NCBI GenBank assembly: GCA_031413495.1
Contig: JANOFE010000015.1
Coordinates: 1 to 13,615 of the forward strand
Length of the DNA stretch: 13,615 bases
From: JACMNW01 sp031413495
Lineage (GTDB): Bacteria; Pseudomonadota; Alphaproteobacteria; Rhodobacterales; Rhodobacteraceae
Direction of reading: 5' to 3'
Notes under the pieces: model-generated
Databases searched by the model: none
Told to the model about the DNA's origin: nothing
Seen by the model: only the letters and a program-made list of their open reading frames with translations
Position numbers and translations under genes: made by a program
In this document: positions 6,190 to 13,615 of the stretch, in pieces
How the letters are laid out: each line of letters starts with the position of its first letter
How positions within the stretch are numbered: the first letter of the stretch is position 1

Positions 6190-7494
6190 ATGATTGCCCG
6201 GTATTCCCGCCCCGAAATGGTGGCCCTGTGGTCGCCCGAGACGAAATTTCGCATCTGGTTTGAGATTGAAGCGCATGCCTGCGACGCGCAGGCCGCGTTG
6301 GGCGTGATCCCGGCGGCGAATGCGGCGGCGGTCTGGCGGGCAAAGGATGTCACGTTCGATGTGGCGCGGATTGATGAGATTGAGGCGGTCACCAAGCATG
6401 ATGTGATCGCGTTTCTGACCCATCTGGCGGAGCATATTGGCGCCGATGACGCGCGGTTTGTGCATCAGGGGATGACCAGTTCCGACGTTTTGGACACCAC
6501 GTTGAACGTGCAACTGGTGCGGGCGACGGATTTGTTGTTGGTGGGCATGGACAGGGTCTTGGCGGCGCTGAAGGCGCGGGCGTACCAGCATAAAGATGAT
6601 GTGCGGATCGGGCGCAGCCACGGCATTCACGCAGAGCCCACCACAATGGGCCTGACGTTTGCACGGTTCTATGCGGAAATGGCGCGCGGGCGGGCGCGGT
6701 TGGTTTCGGCGCGCGCGGAAGTGGCAACGGGGGCCATTTCCGGCGCTGTGGGGACGTTTGCGAATATTGATCCGAGCGTGGAGGAGCATGTTTGTAAAAT
6801 GCTTGGCCTGACGCCGGAGCCGATTTCGACGCAGGTGATCCCGCGTGACCGGCATGCGATGTATTTTGCCACTTTGGCGGTGATTGCATCCAGCATTGAG
6901 AATATCGCGATGGAAATTCGCCATATGCAGCGGACGGAAGTGCTGGAGGCGGAGGAGTTTTTCAGCCCCGGCCAGAAAGGCAGTTCTGCCATGCCGCATA
7001 AGCGCAACCCGGTGTTGTCGGAGAACCTGACGGGCTTGGCGCGGTTGGTGCGGATGGCGGTTGTGCCTGCGTTGGAAAATGTAGCGATGTGGCATGAGCG
7101 CGATATCTCGCATTCAAGCGTTGAGCGGGCGATTGGGCCGGATACCACGATCACGCTGGACTTTGCTTTGCACCGTCTGGGCGGGCTGCTGGAGAAGTTG
7201 GTGATTTATCCCGAAACCATGCTGGCGAATATGAACAAGTTTCGCGGTTTGGTAATGAGCCAGCGGGTGTTGCTGGCATTGACGCAGGCCGGGGTTAGCC
7301 GCGAGGATGCGTACCGCTTGGTTCAGCGCAACGCGATGAAAGTTTGGGAAAAGGGTGCCGATTTCAAGACCGAACTGCTGGGCGATGCCGAGGTAACAGC
7401 GGCGCTTTCGCCTGCCGAGATTGAGGAAAAGTTTGATCTTGGCTATCACACCAAGCATGTGGATACGATATTCCGCCGGGTGTTTGGGGTGTAG
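6190..7494 (+). CDS. purB: Adenylosuccinate lyase
   Basis: Catalyses two fumarate-releasing steps of purine synthesis: SAICAR to AICAR, and adenylosuccinate to AMP. It is a cytoplasmic homotetramer of the fumarase/aspartase superfamily. The 434-aa length matches the short bacterial form. Visible hallmarks are MIARYSRPEM at the start, TKHDV with His70, the MTSSD substrate loop (95-99), GRSHGIHAEPTTMG (141-154) with the conserved histidine, and the superfamily signature GSSAMPHKRNP (264-274) with the catalytic serine on the mobile loop. The open frame extends 82 codons upstream, but that part is an antisense reading of the divergent gene and the spacer. ATG 6190 has AAAGG about 7 nt before it and fits the family start exactly. 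The next gene begins 98 bp downstream; I see no clear terminator between them. Confidence 0.97.
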   Translation: MIARYSRPEMVALWSPETKFRIWFEIEAHACDAQAALGVIPAANAAAVWRAKDVTFDVARIDEIEAVTKHDVIAFLTHLAEHIGADDARFVHQGMTSSDVLDTTLNVQLVRATDLLLVGMDRVLAALKARAYQHKDDVRIGRSHGIHAEPTTMGLTFARFYAEMARGRARLVSARAEVATGAISGAVGTFANIDPSVEEHVCKMLGLTPEPISTQVIPRDRHAMYFATLAVIASSIENIAMEIRHMQRTEVLEAEEFFSPGQKGSSAMPHKRNPVLSENLTGLARLVRMAVVPALENVAMWHERDISHSSVERAIGPDTTITLDFALHRLGGLLEKLVIYPETMLANMNKFRGLVMSQRVLLALTQAGVSREDAYRLVQRNAMKVWEKGADFKTELLGDAEVTAALSPAEIEEKFDLGYHTKHVDTIFRRVFGV

Positions 7495-7592
7495 CAGGCT
7501 CACGCAGGCGTGATGGCGGGGCTTGGATTTTTCGGGCTTGTTTTGAGCAATTGCGTGCTACGTTTTTCAAATAACACGTGAAAGGATAACTC

Positions 7593-8126
7593 ATGCGCGC
7601 CCTGGCAATTTTGTTGATGACCGCCCTGCCCTTTGCCGCCTTTGCGGCGGGAAGTGACGATACGGCCGCCCCAACACCGACGCAGACCAGCGAAGACTGC
7701 AAGGATGGCGAGATTTGGGATGAGAAGACATCGCTGTGCGTGGCACCTGAAACCACGGGAATGAATGATGACCAGCGGTTTTTGGCGGTGCGGGAATTGG
7801 CCTATGCGGGGCGACCCGAAGATGCACTGCGGGTATTGGCCAGCATGAGCGAAGGGCAAACCGACCGGGTGTTGACCTATCTTGGCTTTGCCAATCGCAA
7901 GGCGGGGCGGCTGGAAGAAGGTTTGGCGTATTATGCGCAAGCGCTGATCCAGAACCCTGACAATATTCAGGCGCGGTCTTACCTTGGCCAGGCCTATGTC
8001 GATATGGGGGAGACTGCTTTGGCAGCCGCAGAGCTGGGCCAGATCCGCGCGCGCGGCGGAGAGGGCAGTTGGGCCGAGGCATCGCTGGATCAGGCGCTTC
8101 GGACGGGACAGACCATCAGTTACTAA
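7593..8126 (+). CDS. Exported TPR protein with an N-terminal cysteine-framed motif
   Basis: A 177-aa protein with a signal peptide (MRALAILLMTALPFAAFA, likely cut near residue 19). A Thr/Pro/Asp linker follows, then a small module Cys36-x2-Gly-x2-Trp-Asp-x5-Cys49. The C-terminal part holds tetratricopeptide helices: a partial repeat near residues 62-84 and two clear ones near 91-124 (LGFANRKAGRLEEGLAYYAQAL) and 125-158 (ARSYLGQAYVDMGETALAAAEL). TPRs mediate protein-protein contacts, so this is probably a periplasmic scaffold or adaptor; the partner is unknown. AAAGGAT lies 5 nt before ATG 7593. The 55-aa gene 43 bp downstream carries the same cysteine module at the same residue numbers, so the two probably act together or derive from a common ancestor. 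Confidence 0.87.
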   Translation: MRALAILLMTALPFAAFAAGSDDTAAPTPTQTSEDCKDGEIWDEKTSLCVAPETTGMNDDQRFLAVRELAYAGRPEDALRVLASMSEGQTDRVLTYLGFANRKAGRLEEGLAYYAQALIQNPDNIQARSYLGQAYVDMGETALAAAELGQIRARGGEGSWAEASLDQALRTGQTISY

Positions 8127-8169
8127 ATCCGCCAAAGACCGTTGTCAGACCTAATCGAAAGGGATTGTC

Positions 8170-8337
8170 ATGAAGATTAAGGCCAGTCTTATCGTTATTG
8201 CCCTGTTGGCCATGCCGAATTTTGCTTTGGCGCAGGGCTGTTCCAAGGGCGAAGACAAGATCACCGCATCCAGCTGTGCCGCGGGCATGGTGTGGGACGC
8301 GGTGAAAGAAAGCTGCATCACGCCGACGAATAGCTGA
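8170..8337 (+). CDS. 55-aa exported cysteine-motif protein
   Basis: A short gene that a 60-codon cutoff would miss. The 55-aa product has a signal peptide (MKIKASLIVIALLAMPNFALA, likely cut after residue 21) and a mature part of only about 34 residues with Cys24, Cys36 and Cys49. The stretch Cys36-x2-Gly-x2-Trp-Asp-x5-Cys49 repeats the module of the preceding TPR protein with identical spacing and identical residue numbers. A strong Shine-Dalgarno, AAAGGGA, lies 5 nt before the ATG, the best start signal in this part of the window. The gene is 43 bp after the TPR gene on the same strand, so they are probably co-transcribed. A tiny disulfide-stabilised periplasmic protein is the likeliest product; its function is unknown. 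Confidence 0.8.
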   Translation: MKIKASLIVIALLAMPNFALAQGCSKGEDKITASSCAAGMVWDAVKESCITPTNS

Positions 8338-8402
8338 TTTTCTTCAGCCGCTGTTAACCGGGGCCTGCCACCTTTCCGTCATCGGATAGGGATGTGCGGA
8401 TC

Positions 8403-9482
8403 ATGGCAGAACAACAGGTGGCTTTGGCGCAGATCAGACCGGTCGAGCGGTTTGTTCGGGGGGCATCCCCCGCGCAAGCGCCGCGTGGATTGAATGCGCG
8501 GGAAAAGGCGGCGGTCATAGTGCGCTTGCTGATGGCGGAAGGTGCGCCTTTGCCGATCACGTCGCTGCCTGAACATATGCAAGCGGCTTTGGCCGAGCAG
8601 ATGGGCCAGATGCGGCTGGTGGACCGCACCACATTGGGCGCTGTGGTAGCAGAGTTTATGAGCGAGCTGGAGGAGGTGGGGCTGTCGTTTCCGGGCGGCA
8701 TTGAAGGTGCCTTGTCGATGATGGACGGCCATATCAGCACAACGGCCGCCAACCGTTTGCGCAGATTGGCAGGGGCATCGGCCAAAGCAGACCCGTGGGA
8801 CCGGATCATGGCGTTGGATGCGGACCGGTTGTTGCCTATTTTGAATGAGGAAAGCGTTGAAGTCGCGGCGGTGATGCTATCGAAGCTGCCGGTGCCGAAG
8901 GCTGCAGACTTGCTGGGAAAACTGCCGGGTGAACGTGCGCGGCGGGTGGCCTTTGCGGTTTCAATGACCGGCAACGTTGACCCCGAAACCGTTCGCCGAA
9001 TTGGGTTATCATTGGCGGGGCAGTTGGAAAATCTGCCTGCACGGGCGTTTGACGGCGATCCAGTGGAACGGGTGGGGGCGATCCTGAACGTGTCGCCGAC
9101 CTTTACCCGTGAAGATGTGCTGAAGGGCCTTGAAGAAACCGATGCCGCCTTTGCCGAACAGGTGCGGCGCGCAATTTTTACCTTTATCCATATTCCGGCA
9201 CGGTTGGCACCGCGCGACGTGCCAAAACTGGTACGGTTGGTGGAACCGGTGGCATTGGTGACGGCATTAGCGGGGGCTGCAGGCGATACGGCAAAGCTTG
9301 CTGCGGCAGAGTTTATTCTGACCAATATGTCGCAACGCATGTCACAATCGTTGCGCGAAGAAATGGAGGCGCGCGGTGTGGTGAAGGAAAAAGATGCCGA
9401 ACTGGCCATGAACGCGGTGATCACGGCAGTCAGGCAACTGGAAGCAACCGGCGAAGTGGTTTTGATTCGGGAAGAAGATTAA
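8403..9482 (+). CDS. fliG: FliG-type flagellar motor switch protein, diverged
   Basis: A 359-aa protein aligning over all three FliG domains. N-terminal domain: NAREKAAVIVRLL to VVAEFMSELEE (31-91). Middle domain: 138-206, with a run to LLGKLPGERARRV. C-terminal domain: VGAILN through IFTF and NMSQR to the end. FliG forms the C-ring part that binds the FliF ring and takes torque from the stator. Compared with E. coli, Arg281 is kept (Arg312), Asp288-Asp289 are Glu319-Glu320 and Arg297 is Lys328. Lys264 is replaced by Ala290, with about 5 extra residues before NMSQR. The middle-domain EHPQ motif is not kept (NEES at 148-151). No other flagellar gene is in the window, so this may be a paralogue or an unlinked sole fliG. 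Start is ATG 8403, or GTG 8394 in the same frame. Confidence 0.85.
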   Translation: MAEQQVALAQIRPVERFVRGASPAQAPRGLNAREKAAVIVRLLMAEGAPLPITSLPEHMQAALAEQMGQMRLVDRTTLGAVVAEFMSELEEVGLSFPGGIEGALSMMDGHISTTAANRLRRLAGASAKADPWDRIMALDADRLLPILNEESVEVAAVMLSKLPVPKAADLLGKLPGERARRVAFAVSMTGNVDPETVRRIGLSLAGQLENLPARAFDGDPVERVGAILNVSPTFTREDVLKGLEETDAAFAEQVRRAIFTFIHIPARLAPRDVPKLVRLVEPVALVTALAGAAGDTAKLAAAEFILTNMSQRMSQSLREEMEARGVVKEKDAELAMNAVITAVRQLEATGEVVLIREED

Positions 9483-9485
9483 CGC

Positions 9486-9515
9486 CAAGCGACGGAACAC
9501 TGCCGTTGTCGCTTG
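9486..9515. other. Hairpin after the FliG-type gene
   Basis: CAAGCGAC (9486-9493) pairs perfectly with GTCGCTTG (9508-9515) around a 14-nt loop that can add a GG/CC pair. It starts 4 nt after the stop codon. No T-run follows, so it may be a transcript-end stabiliser or a weak terminator. Confidence 0.35.
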
Positions 9516-9578
9516 CGGTGACTTTGCAGGGACCATAGGATTTGGTTGCCGCGCTATCGCCCGGGTTGGAAGTTTTCG

Positions 9579-10469
9579 ATGACACTGCCCCTGTCGTTAC
9601 CGGCCACGCAGTCAAATGCGCGCGCGATTGGCCTGATGATCGGGGCGATTGTGCTGTTCACGACCATGGATGCGGTGGCGAAGGGGCTGTTAGACCGCTA
9701 TCCGACACCGCAAGTGATTTGGGCGCGATTCACCGGGCAATTGCTGTTGGTGTTGCTGATTTTGCGGGGTCGGGTTGGTCCCAGCCTGCGCACGCGGTAT
9801 CCGGTTTTGCATCTGGCGCGGTGCATTTGCCAATTTGGGGCGACGGCGCTTTTTTTCACGTCACTGGGCTATATCGGGCTGGCCGAGGCAACGGCGCTGA
9901 CCGATCTGAACCCGGTGCTGATCACTTTGGGGGCGGCGGTTTTCTTGGGGGAAAAGTTTGGGCCGCGCCGGATGCTGGGCGTTCTGGCAGCTATGGTGGG
10001 GGCGATGATCATCATCCGGCCCGGCTTTGGTGTGTTCACGCCTGCCGCCCTGCTGCCCATTGGGGCCGCTGTTTGCTATACCGGCAACGCGCTTTTGACG
10101 CGGTTTATCGGGGCACAGGAAAGCGTGTGGACCTCGATGATCTATGGGGCGGCCTTTGGGGCTGTGGTTTTGGGGTTTACGCAACCCTTTGTTTGGCACC
10201 CGATTCAAACGCCGGACTTTATCTTGTTTGGGTTGATGGGTGTGCTTGGGACGGCGGCGCAACTGTGCCTGATCCGATCATTTTCACTGGCTGAGGCGTC
10301 AGTTGTGGCCCCGTTTGCCTACTTGGGCATCCTGTTTGCCGCCATCTGGGGGGCCGTGCTTTATGCGGAATACCCGGACTGGTGGAGTGCTATCGGCGCG
10401 CTTGTGATCATCGCGGCGGGGCTTTATGTCTGGCACCGGGAAACGCGGGCCGCAGGAAGCGCCCCTTGA
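9579..10469 (+). CDS. EamA-family (DMT) permease
   Basis: A 296-aa inner-membrane protein with about ten hydrophobic segments arranged as two EamA repeats, the usual length for drug/metabolite-type transporters. The first repeat begins near AIGLMIGAIVLFTTMDAVAKG. It shows the family-like segment EATALTDLNPVLITLGAAVFLGEKFGPRR, with the proline and the LGE turn. The second begins near LLPIGAAVCYTGNALLTRF and ends with a matching EASVVAPFAYLGILFAAIWG half. Members export amino acids, metabolites or drugs, and the substrate cannot be read from sequence. ATG 9579 is chosen because GGAAG lies 6 nt upstream, whereas the frame extension to TTG 9546 has no start signal. An acyltransferase gene begins 11 bp after its stop, suggesting co-transcription and possibly a lipid-linked or envelope role. 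Confidence 0.9.
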   Translation: MTLPLSLPATQSNARAIGLMIGAIVLFTTMDAVAKGLLDRYPTPQVIWARFTGQLLLVLLILRGRVGPSLRTRYPVLHLARCICQFGATALFFTSLGYIGLAEATALTDLNPVLITLGAAVFLGEKFGPRRMLGVLAAMVGAMIIIRPGFGVFTPAALLPIGAAVCYTGNALLTRFIGAQESVWTSMIYGAAFGAVVLGFTQPFVWHPIQTPDFILFGLMGVLGTAAQLCLIRSFSLAEASVVAPFAYLGILFAAIWGAVLYAEYPDWWSAIGALVIIAAGLYVWHRETRAAGSAP

Positions 10470-10480
10470 GGCAAGGCCGT

Positions 10481-11356
10481 ATGGACGAAAGTGACCCAGA
10501 TTTTAATTTTCGCCACTGGCTGCAAAATCTGTTTCTGCGCAGTTTGATCGGTTTGGCGTTGTTGCTGCCCTATGCCCTGCGCGTGCGGTTTTTTGGGGCA
10601 CTTATGCGGCGTGTCATTGCCCCGGTGATCGGCTACCGCGCGCGGGCCTTGGACAATCTGGCGCTGATCTGGCCCAAGATGGCATCTGAGGAACGGCACG
10701 CCATTGCGGCACAGGTCGCGGACAATGTTGGCCGGACCTTGATCGAGAATTATTCCAACAAAGATTTCATGGCGCGGATGGCTAAAATTGATCCGGTCGG
10801 GTCGGGCATGGCCGCTTTGATCGCCGCCCGGGACAAGGGCCAGCCCGCAATTTTGGTCACCGGGCACTTTGGCAATTACGAGGCTGCGCGGGCAAGTCTT
10901 GTGGCACAGGGATTTGCGGTCGGTGGACTATATCGCGCGGCGCGCAACAGCTATTTTAACGCACATTATGTGCGCACTATGGAAGCGTTTGGCGGGCCCG
11001 TCTTTGCCCAAGGGCGGCGCGGCACGGCGGGGTTTGTGCGGCATCTTCGCGGCGGCGGGCAATTGGTTTTGCTGTTTGATCAGGACGTGCGCGGCGCACC
11101 CCAGATTGATTTCTTGGGGCAGCCTGCCCGAACCGCCACATCGGCGGCTGACCTTGCTCTGCGTTATGACGCTTTGCTCATTCCGTTTTATGCGACGCGC
11201 CTGCCGGACGGTCTGAGCTTCGCGATTGATCTGGAAGCGCCCATTGCCCACAGCGATGCCGCGACCATGACGGCTGCCCTGTCCGCAAGTCTGGAGACGC
11301 GGGTGCGGGCCAATCCAGAGCAATGGTTCTGGATTCACCGGCGTTGGAAAAAGTAG
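10481..11356 (+). CDS. LpxL/HtrB-type acyltransferase
   Basis: A 291-aa protein of the lysophospholipid/lipid A acyltransferase superfamily. One N-terminal hydrophobic segment (about residues 17-33) should anchor it to the inner membrane facing the cytoplasm. The catalytic H-x4-E motif is present as His129-FGNY-Glu134. The downstream substrate-binding features also fit: LLFDQDVRGAPQIDFLGQPART, then LALRYDALLIPFYATR, and the C-terminal WFWIHRRWK typical of the LpxL group. The likely reaction is transfer of a secondary acyl chain to lipid A or a related lipid. Lipid A acylation versus another acceptor cannot be told from sequence. ATG 10481 has AGGCAAGG just upstream. It converges with the DUF1223 gene with only 3 bp between stops, leaving no room for a terminator. 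Confidence 0.88.
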   Translation: MDESDPDFNFRHWLQNLFLRSLIGLALLLPYALRVRFFGALMRRVIAPVIGYRARALDNLALIWPKMASEERHAIAAQVADNVGRTLIENYSNKDFMARMAKIDPVGSGMAALIAARDKGQPAILVTGHFGNYEAARASLVAQGFAVGGLYRAARNSYFNAHYVRTMEAFGGPVFAQGRRGTAGFVRHLRGGGQLVLLFDQDVRGAPQIDFLGQPARTATSAADLALRYDALLIPFYATRLPDGLSFAIDLEAPIAHSDAATMTAALSASLETRVRANPEQWFWIHRRWKK

Positions 11357-11359
11357 GGC

Positions 11360-12061
11360 TTATTCGATCAAGGCGGCCGCCACGATGTAGGCCGGACCTT
11401 CCTGCTGCACAATGACGACAATGGGATCACTGCCCTTTACATCTGCCTGCAGGTCCAGCGCTGCCTTGCCTGACCAACTGCCGACCGACTGCCACGAGGT
11501 GACAATGTTGTAATATTTGATCGACCGGCCCGCATTTTCGCCGCGATCAATGTCGACCGTTTCAGACGGCGTATAGCGCACCAGTTGAATGTTGGCTTTG
11601 CCGCCCAAAGATGGCAGTGCGGCCGCACGGATGGTCAGCGTGTTGCCACTGCGATCTATCGTCAGGCCGATATCCTGTGCTGCAGACAGGTGTTTGCGGA
11701 TAAAGGCTGCGGTTTCTTCGGGCCTGTTGCCTTCGACCCGGTCAATCCCGCCAACGATGAACTGCGGTGTGTAGATCGACCTTGTGCCAAAAGCATGGGC
11801 ATAGGCCTTTTGCCGTTCGGTGAACTTTGGATTGGCGAATTTATCTTTCCAACCAATATAATCCCAATAATCCACATGCAGCGATAGGGCGAGAATTGAG
11901 GGATCCATTGCCATCATGGCCAAAAATTCGTCTGCTGGCGGACAAGATGAACAGCCCTGCGATGTATACAGTTCTACCACCACGACCGGTTTTGATTGGG
12001 CAAAGGCCCAACCTGACAGGCAAAGCCAAAGGCCGCAGGTGGCACTGATGATCTGACGCAT
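11360..12061 (-). CDS. Exported DUF1223 thioredoxin-fold protein
   Basis: A 233-aa protein with a signal peptide (MRQIISATCGLWLCLSGWAFA, cut near residue 21) and a thioredoxin-like domain. The active-site-like CxxC is Cys37-Ser-Ser-Cys40 in the strand-helix context VVELYTSQGCSSCPPAD. A cis-proline-like YTPQFIVGG lies about 80 residues later. The second half is a beta-rich domain found in the DUF1223 family. A periplasmic thiol-disulfide role is plausible but unproven for the family. ATG 12061 is preferred over ATG 12076 because TGGAAC lies about 7 nt before it and the signal peptide starts directly there. It is divergent from acnA with about 255 bp between starts, so the two promoter regions share that gap. 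Confidence 0.88.
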   Translation of the reverse strand: MRQIISATCGLWLCLSGWAFAQSKPVVVVELYTSQGCSSCPPADEFLAMMAMDPSILALSLHVDYWDYIGWKDKFANPKFTERQKAYAHAFGTRSIYTPQFIVGGIDRVEGNRPEETAAFIRKHLSAAQDIGLTIDRSGNTLTIRAAALPSLGGKANIQLVRYTPSETVDIDRGENAGRSIKYYNIVTSWQSVGSWSGKAALDLQADVKGSDPIVVIVQQEGPAYIVAAALIE

Positions 12062-12200
12062 TGCTTTGTTCCACATTTAGGCTGTTCATGCGTTCTACAT
12101 CAAATGAGCCGATTTTCGCCAATCAAGGTTTTGCGAGGCTTTGTGACAACGGGGTGTTGCAAGATTACTATGGACTTACATGACAATGGGTCTGGAATTT

Positions 12201-12221
12201 TTGCATACCTTTGTATACAAT
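12201..12221. promoter_or_regulatory. Palindromic operator candidate and -10 element upstream of acnA
   Basis: TTGTATACAA (12211-12220) is a perfect 10-bp palindrome. It is also the right half of a looser inverted repeat TTGCATA-N6-TATACAA (12201-12220, one mismatch). It overlaps possible -10 hexamers TATACA (12214-12219) and TACAAT (12216-12221), so a bound repressor would block transcription. The symmetry resembles sites of FadR/FCD-type GntR regulators. It is about 97 bp before the acnA start and about 150 bp from the DUF1223 start. Confidence 0.45.
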
Positions 12222-12316
12222 AACGACTGATCTCTTGCGCTTGTTGGTAGGATTCGGGCAAGACGGCGCAAGACAGACCCCTTAGATTTGCCCCAGCACG
12301 AGGCCAGGAGAACGCG

Positions 12317-13615
12317 ATGACCGTCACCGTTGGACATGACAGCCAGAAAACCCGCAAGACATTAACAGCAGGCGGCACATCGGTGGATTATTATTCGATT
12401 CCGGCAGCACAGGCGGCGGGTTTGGGGGATTTCTCGCAATTGCCCGCCAGTTTGAAGGTGGTGCTGGAAAACATGCTGCGTTTTGAGGATGGCAAGACGG
12501 TGACGGTCGATGACATTCGCGCCTTTGCCGAATGGGGTGCCAAGGGTGGCCGCAACCCGCGTGAGATTGCTTACCGCCCTGCCCGCGTCTTGATGCAGGA
12601 TTTTACCGGGGTGCCAGCGGTGGTTGATTTGGCGGCAATGCGCGATGGCATTTTGGGCCTTGGCGGCAATGCGCAGCAGATCAACCCGCTGGCACCGGTG
12701 GACCTTGTCATCGACCATTCGGTGATGATCGACGAATTCGGCACGCCCCGCGCGTTTCAGGCAAACGTAGACCGCGAATATGAACGGAACATGGAACGCT
12801 ATGTGTTTCTGAAATGGGGGCAAAAGGCGTTCAACAATTTCCGCGTGGTGCCGCCCGGAACCGGGATTTGCCATCAGGTGAATTTGGAATATCTGGCGCA
12901 GACGGTGTGGACGGATGCGGATCAGCATGGGGTGAAGGTCGCTTATCCCGATACTCTGGTGGGCACGGATTCGCACACCACTATGGTGAACGGTCTGGCT
13001 GTTCTCGGTTGGGGCGTTGGCGGGATCGAGGCGGAGGCCGCGATGTTGGGCCAACCCGTTTCCATGCTGATCCCCGAAGTTGTGGGGTTCAAGCTGACCG
13101 GCACAATGATTGAAGGCACTACGGCGACCGATCTGGTGCTGAAAGTGGTGCAAATGCTGCGCAAGCATGGCGTGGTGAACAAGTTTGTTGAGTTTTATGG
13201 CGACGGGTTGGACCGCCTGCCGCTTGCCGACCGGGCGACGATTGCGAATATGGCGCCGGAATATGGCGCGACTTGCGGGTTTTTTCCGATTGATAACGAA
13301 ACCCTGCGCTATCTGCGCGGCACCGGTCGCGATGAAGCGCGGGTTGCCTTGGTTGAGGCTTATGCAAAGGCCAATGGAATGTGGCGCGGGGCAGAGTATG
13401 CGCCGATTTATACCTCGACGCTGGAACTGGACATGGGCACCATTGTGCCTGCGATTTCGGGGCCAAAGCGGCCACAGGATTTTGTGGCGCTGACCGGGGC
13501 GAAGGCCGGATTTGCGGCGGAAATGGAGGCCAGTTTCAAGCGGCCATTGGCCAAGCAGGTTGTGGTGGCGGGCGAGGATTACACGCTGTCATCGGGCAAG
13601 GTGGTGATCGCGTCG
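12317..13615 (+). CDS. acnA: Aconitate hydratase AcnA, partial at window end
   Basis: The first 433 codons of aconitase, which interconverts citrate and isocitrate in the TCA cycle using a 4Fe-4S cluster. The frame is open and uninterrupted to the last base; the family's usual length is about 890-930 aa, so roughly half is present. Recognisable parts are MTVTVGHDSQKTRKTL at the start, LPASLKVVLENMLRFEDG, GGRNPREIAYRPARVLMQDFTG, VPAVVDLAAMRDG, DHSVMIDEFGT, the substrate-loop GTDSHTTMVNG (216-226), and TLELDMGTIVPAISGPKRPQD. The window stops at VVIAS, just before the segment expected to hold the first iron-sulfur cysteine, so cluster ligands cannot be checked. AGGAG lies 6 nt before ATG 12317. 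The protein is of the AcnA/IRP type, not AcnB. Confidence 0.97.
   Translation, partial: MTVTVGHDSQKTRKTLTAGGTSVDYYSIPAAQAAGLGDFSQLPASLKVVLENMLRFEDGKTVTVDDIRAFAEWGAKGGRNPREIAYRPARVLMQDFTGVPAVVDLAAMRDGILGLGGNAQQINPLAPVDLVIDHSVMIDEFGTPRAFQANVDREYERNMERYVFLKWGQKAFNNFRVVPPGTGICHQVNLEYLAQTVWTDADQHGVKVAYPDTLVGTDSHTTMVNGLAVLGWGVGGIEAEAAMLGQPVSMLIPEVVGFKLTGTMIEGTTATDLVLKVVQMLRKHGVVNKFVEFYGDGLDRLPLADRATIANMAPEYGATCGFFPIDNETLRYLRGTGRDEARVALVEAYAKANGMWRGAEYAPIYTSTLELDMGTIVPAISGPKRPQDFVALTGAKAGFAAEMEASFKRPLAKQVVVAGEDYTLSSGKVVIAS

Noticed and set aside
5959..7113. 384-codon minus-strand frame over purB and the spacer
   Set aside because: It is extremely Arg/His/Pro-rich and lies antisense to the purB hallmarks, so it is a GC-driven shadow.
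7503..7516. TCACG-N4-CGTGA hairpin after purB as terminator
   Set aside because: The stem is short, and the nearest T-run is more than 15 nt away and interrupted.
8354..9424. 356-codon minus-strand frame over the FliG-type gene
   Set aside because: It is Ser/Ala/Arg-rich without domains, while the plus strand aligns over all FliG domains.
9542..10294. 250-codon plus-strand frame overlapping the permease
   Set aside because: It has Gly/Cys/Trp-rich low-quality sequence, and the overlapping frame is a full EamA permease.

Overview
The window looks like chromosomal DNA of an alphaproteobacterium, most likely Rhodobacteraceae (Roseobacter group). The reasons are a glnB-glnA pair with alphaproteobacterial-type proteins, GC-rich coding regions with G/C-ended codons, and a set of small exported or DUF proteins (DUF1194, DUF1223, a DUF3445/HODM-like protein) of the kind common in that family. 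This placement rests on recognising protein families by eye, not on a database search. I see no mobile element, CRISPR array, tRNA or rRNA.

Layout. (1) 1-2026: the nitrogen-control operon glnB (PII) and glnA (glutamine synthetase I), closed by a strong intrinsic terminator. (2) 2027-3354: a structured non-coding stretch, then a 331-aa soluble protein I do not recognise. (3) 3376-6047: three minus-strand genes, namely an HODM/DUF3445-like protein, an exported VWA protein (DUF1194) and a small exported hypothetical protein. Two AT-rich gaps separate them and hold palindromes, a promoter candidate and a guanine-run tract. This is the compositionally odd part of the window. (4) 6190-8337: purB, then two small exported proteins, a TPR protein and a 55-aa protein, which share an identically spaced cysteine-framed motif. 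(5) 8403-9482: a full-length but diverged FliG-type protein. (6) 9579-11356: an EamA/DMT-type permease followed 11 bp later by an LpxL/HtrB-type acyltransferase. (7) 11360-12061, minus strand: an exported DUF1223 thioredoxin-fold protein, convergent with the acyltransferase. (8) 12317 to the end: the first 433 codons of aconitase acnA, cut by the window edge just before the region expected to hold its iron-sulfur cysteines. A perfect TTGTATACAA palindrome lies upstream of it.

How it fits together. glnB and glnA work together in nitrogen sensing and ammonia assimilation. purB and acnA are core metabolism. The permease and acyltransferase probably form one transcription unit acting at the envelope. 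The rest are accessory or exported proteins with little defined function. I see no convincing large new system. The most distinctive items are the paired cysteine-motif proteins (one only 55 aa), the FliG variant with a lost EHPQ motif, and the regulatory architecture in front of the DUF3445-like gene.
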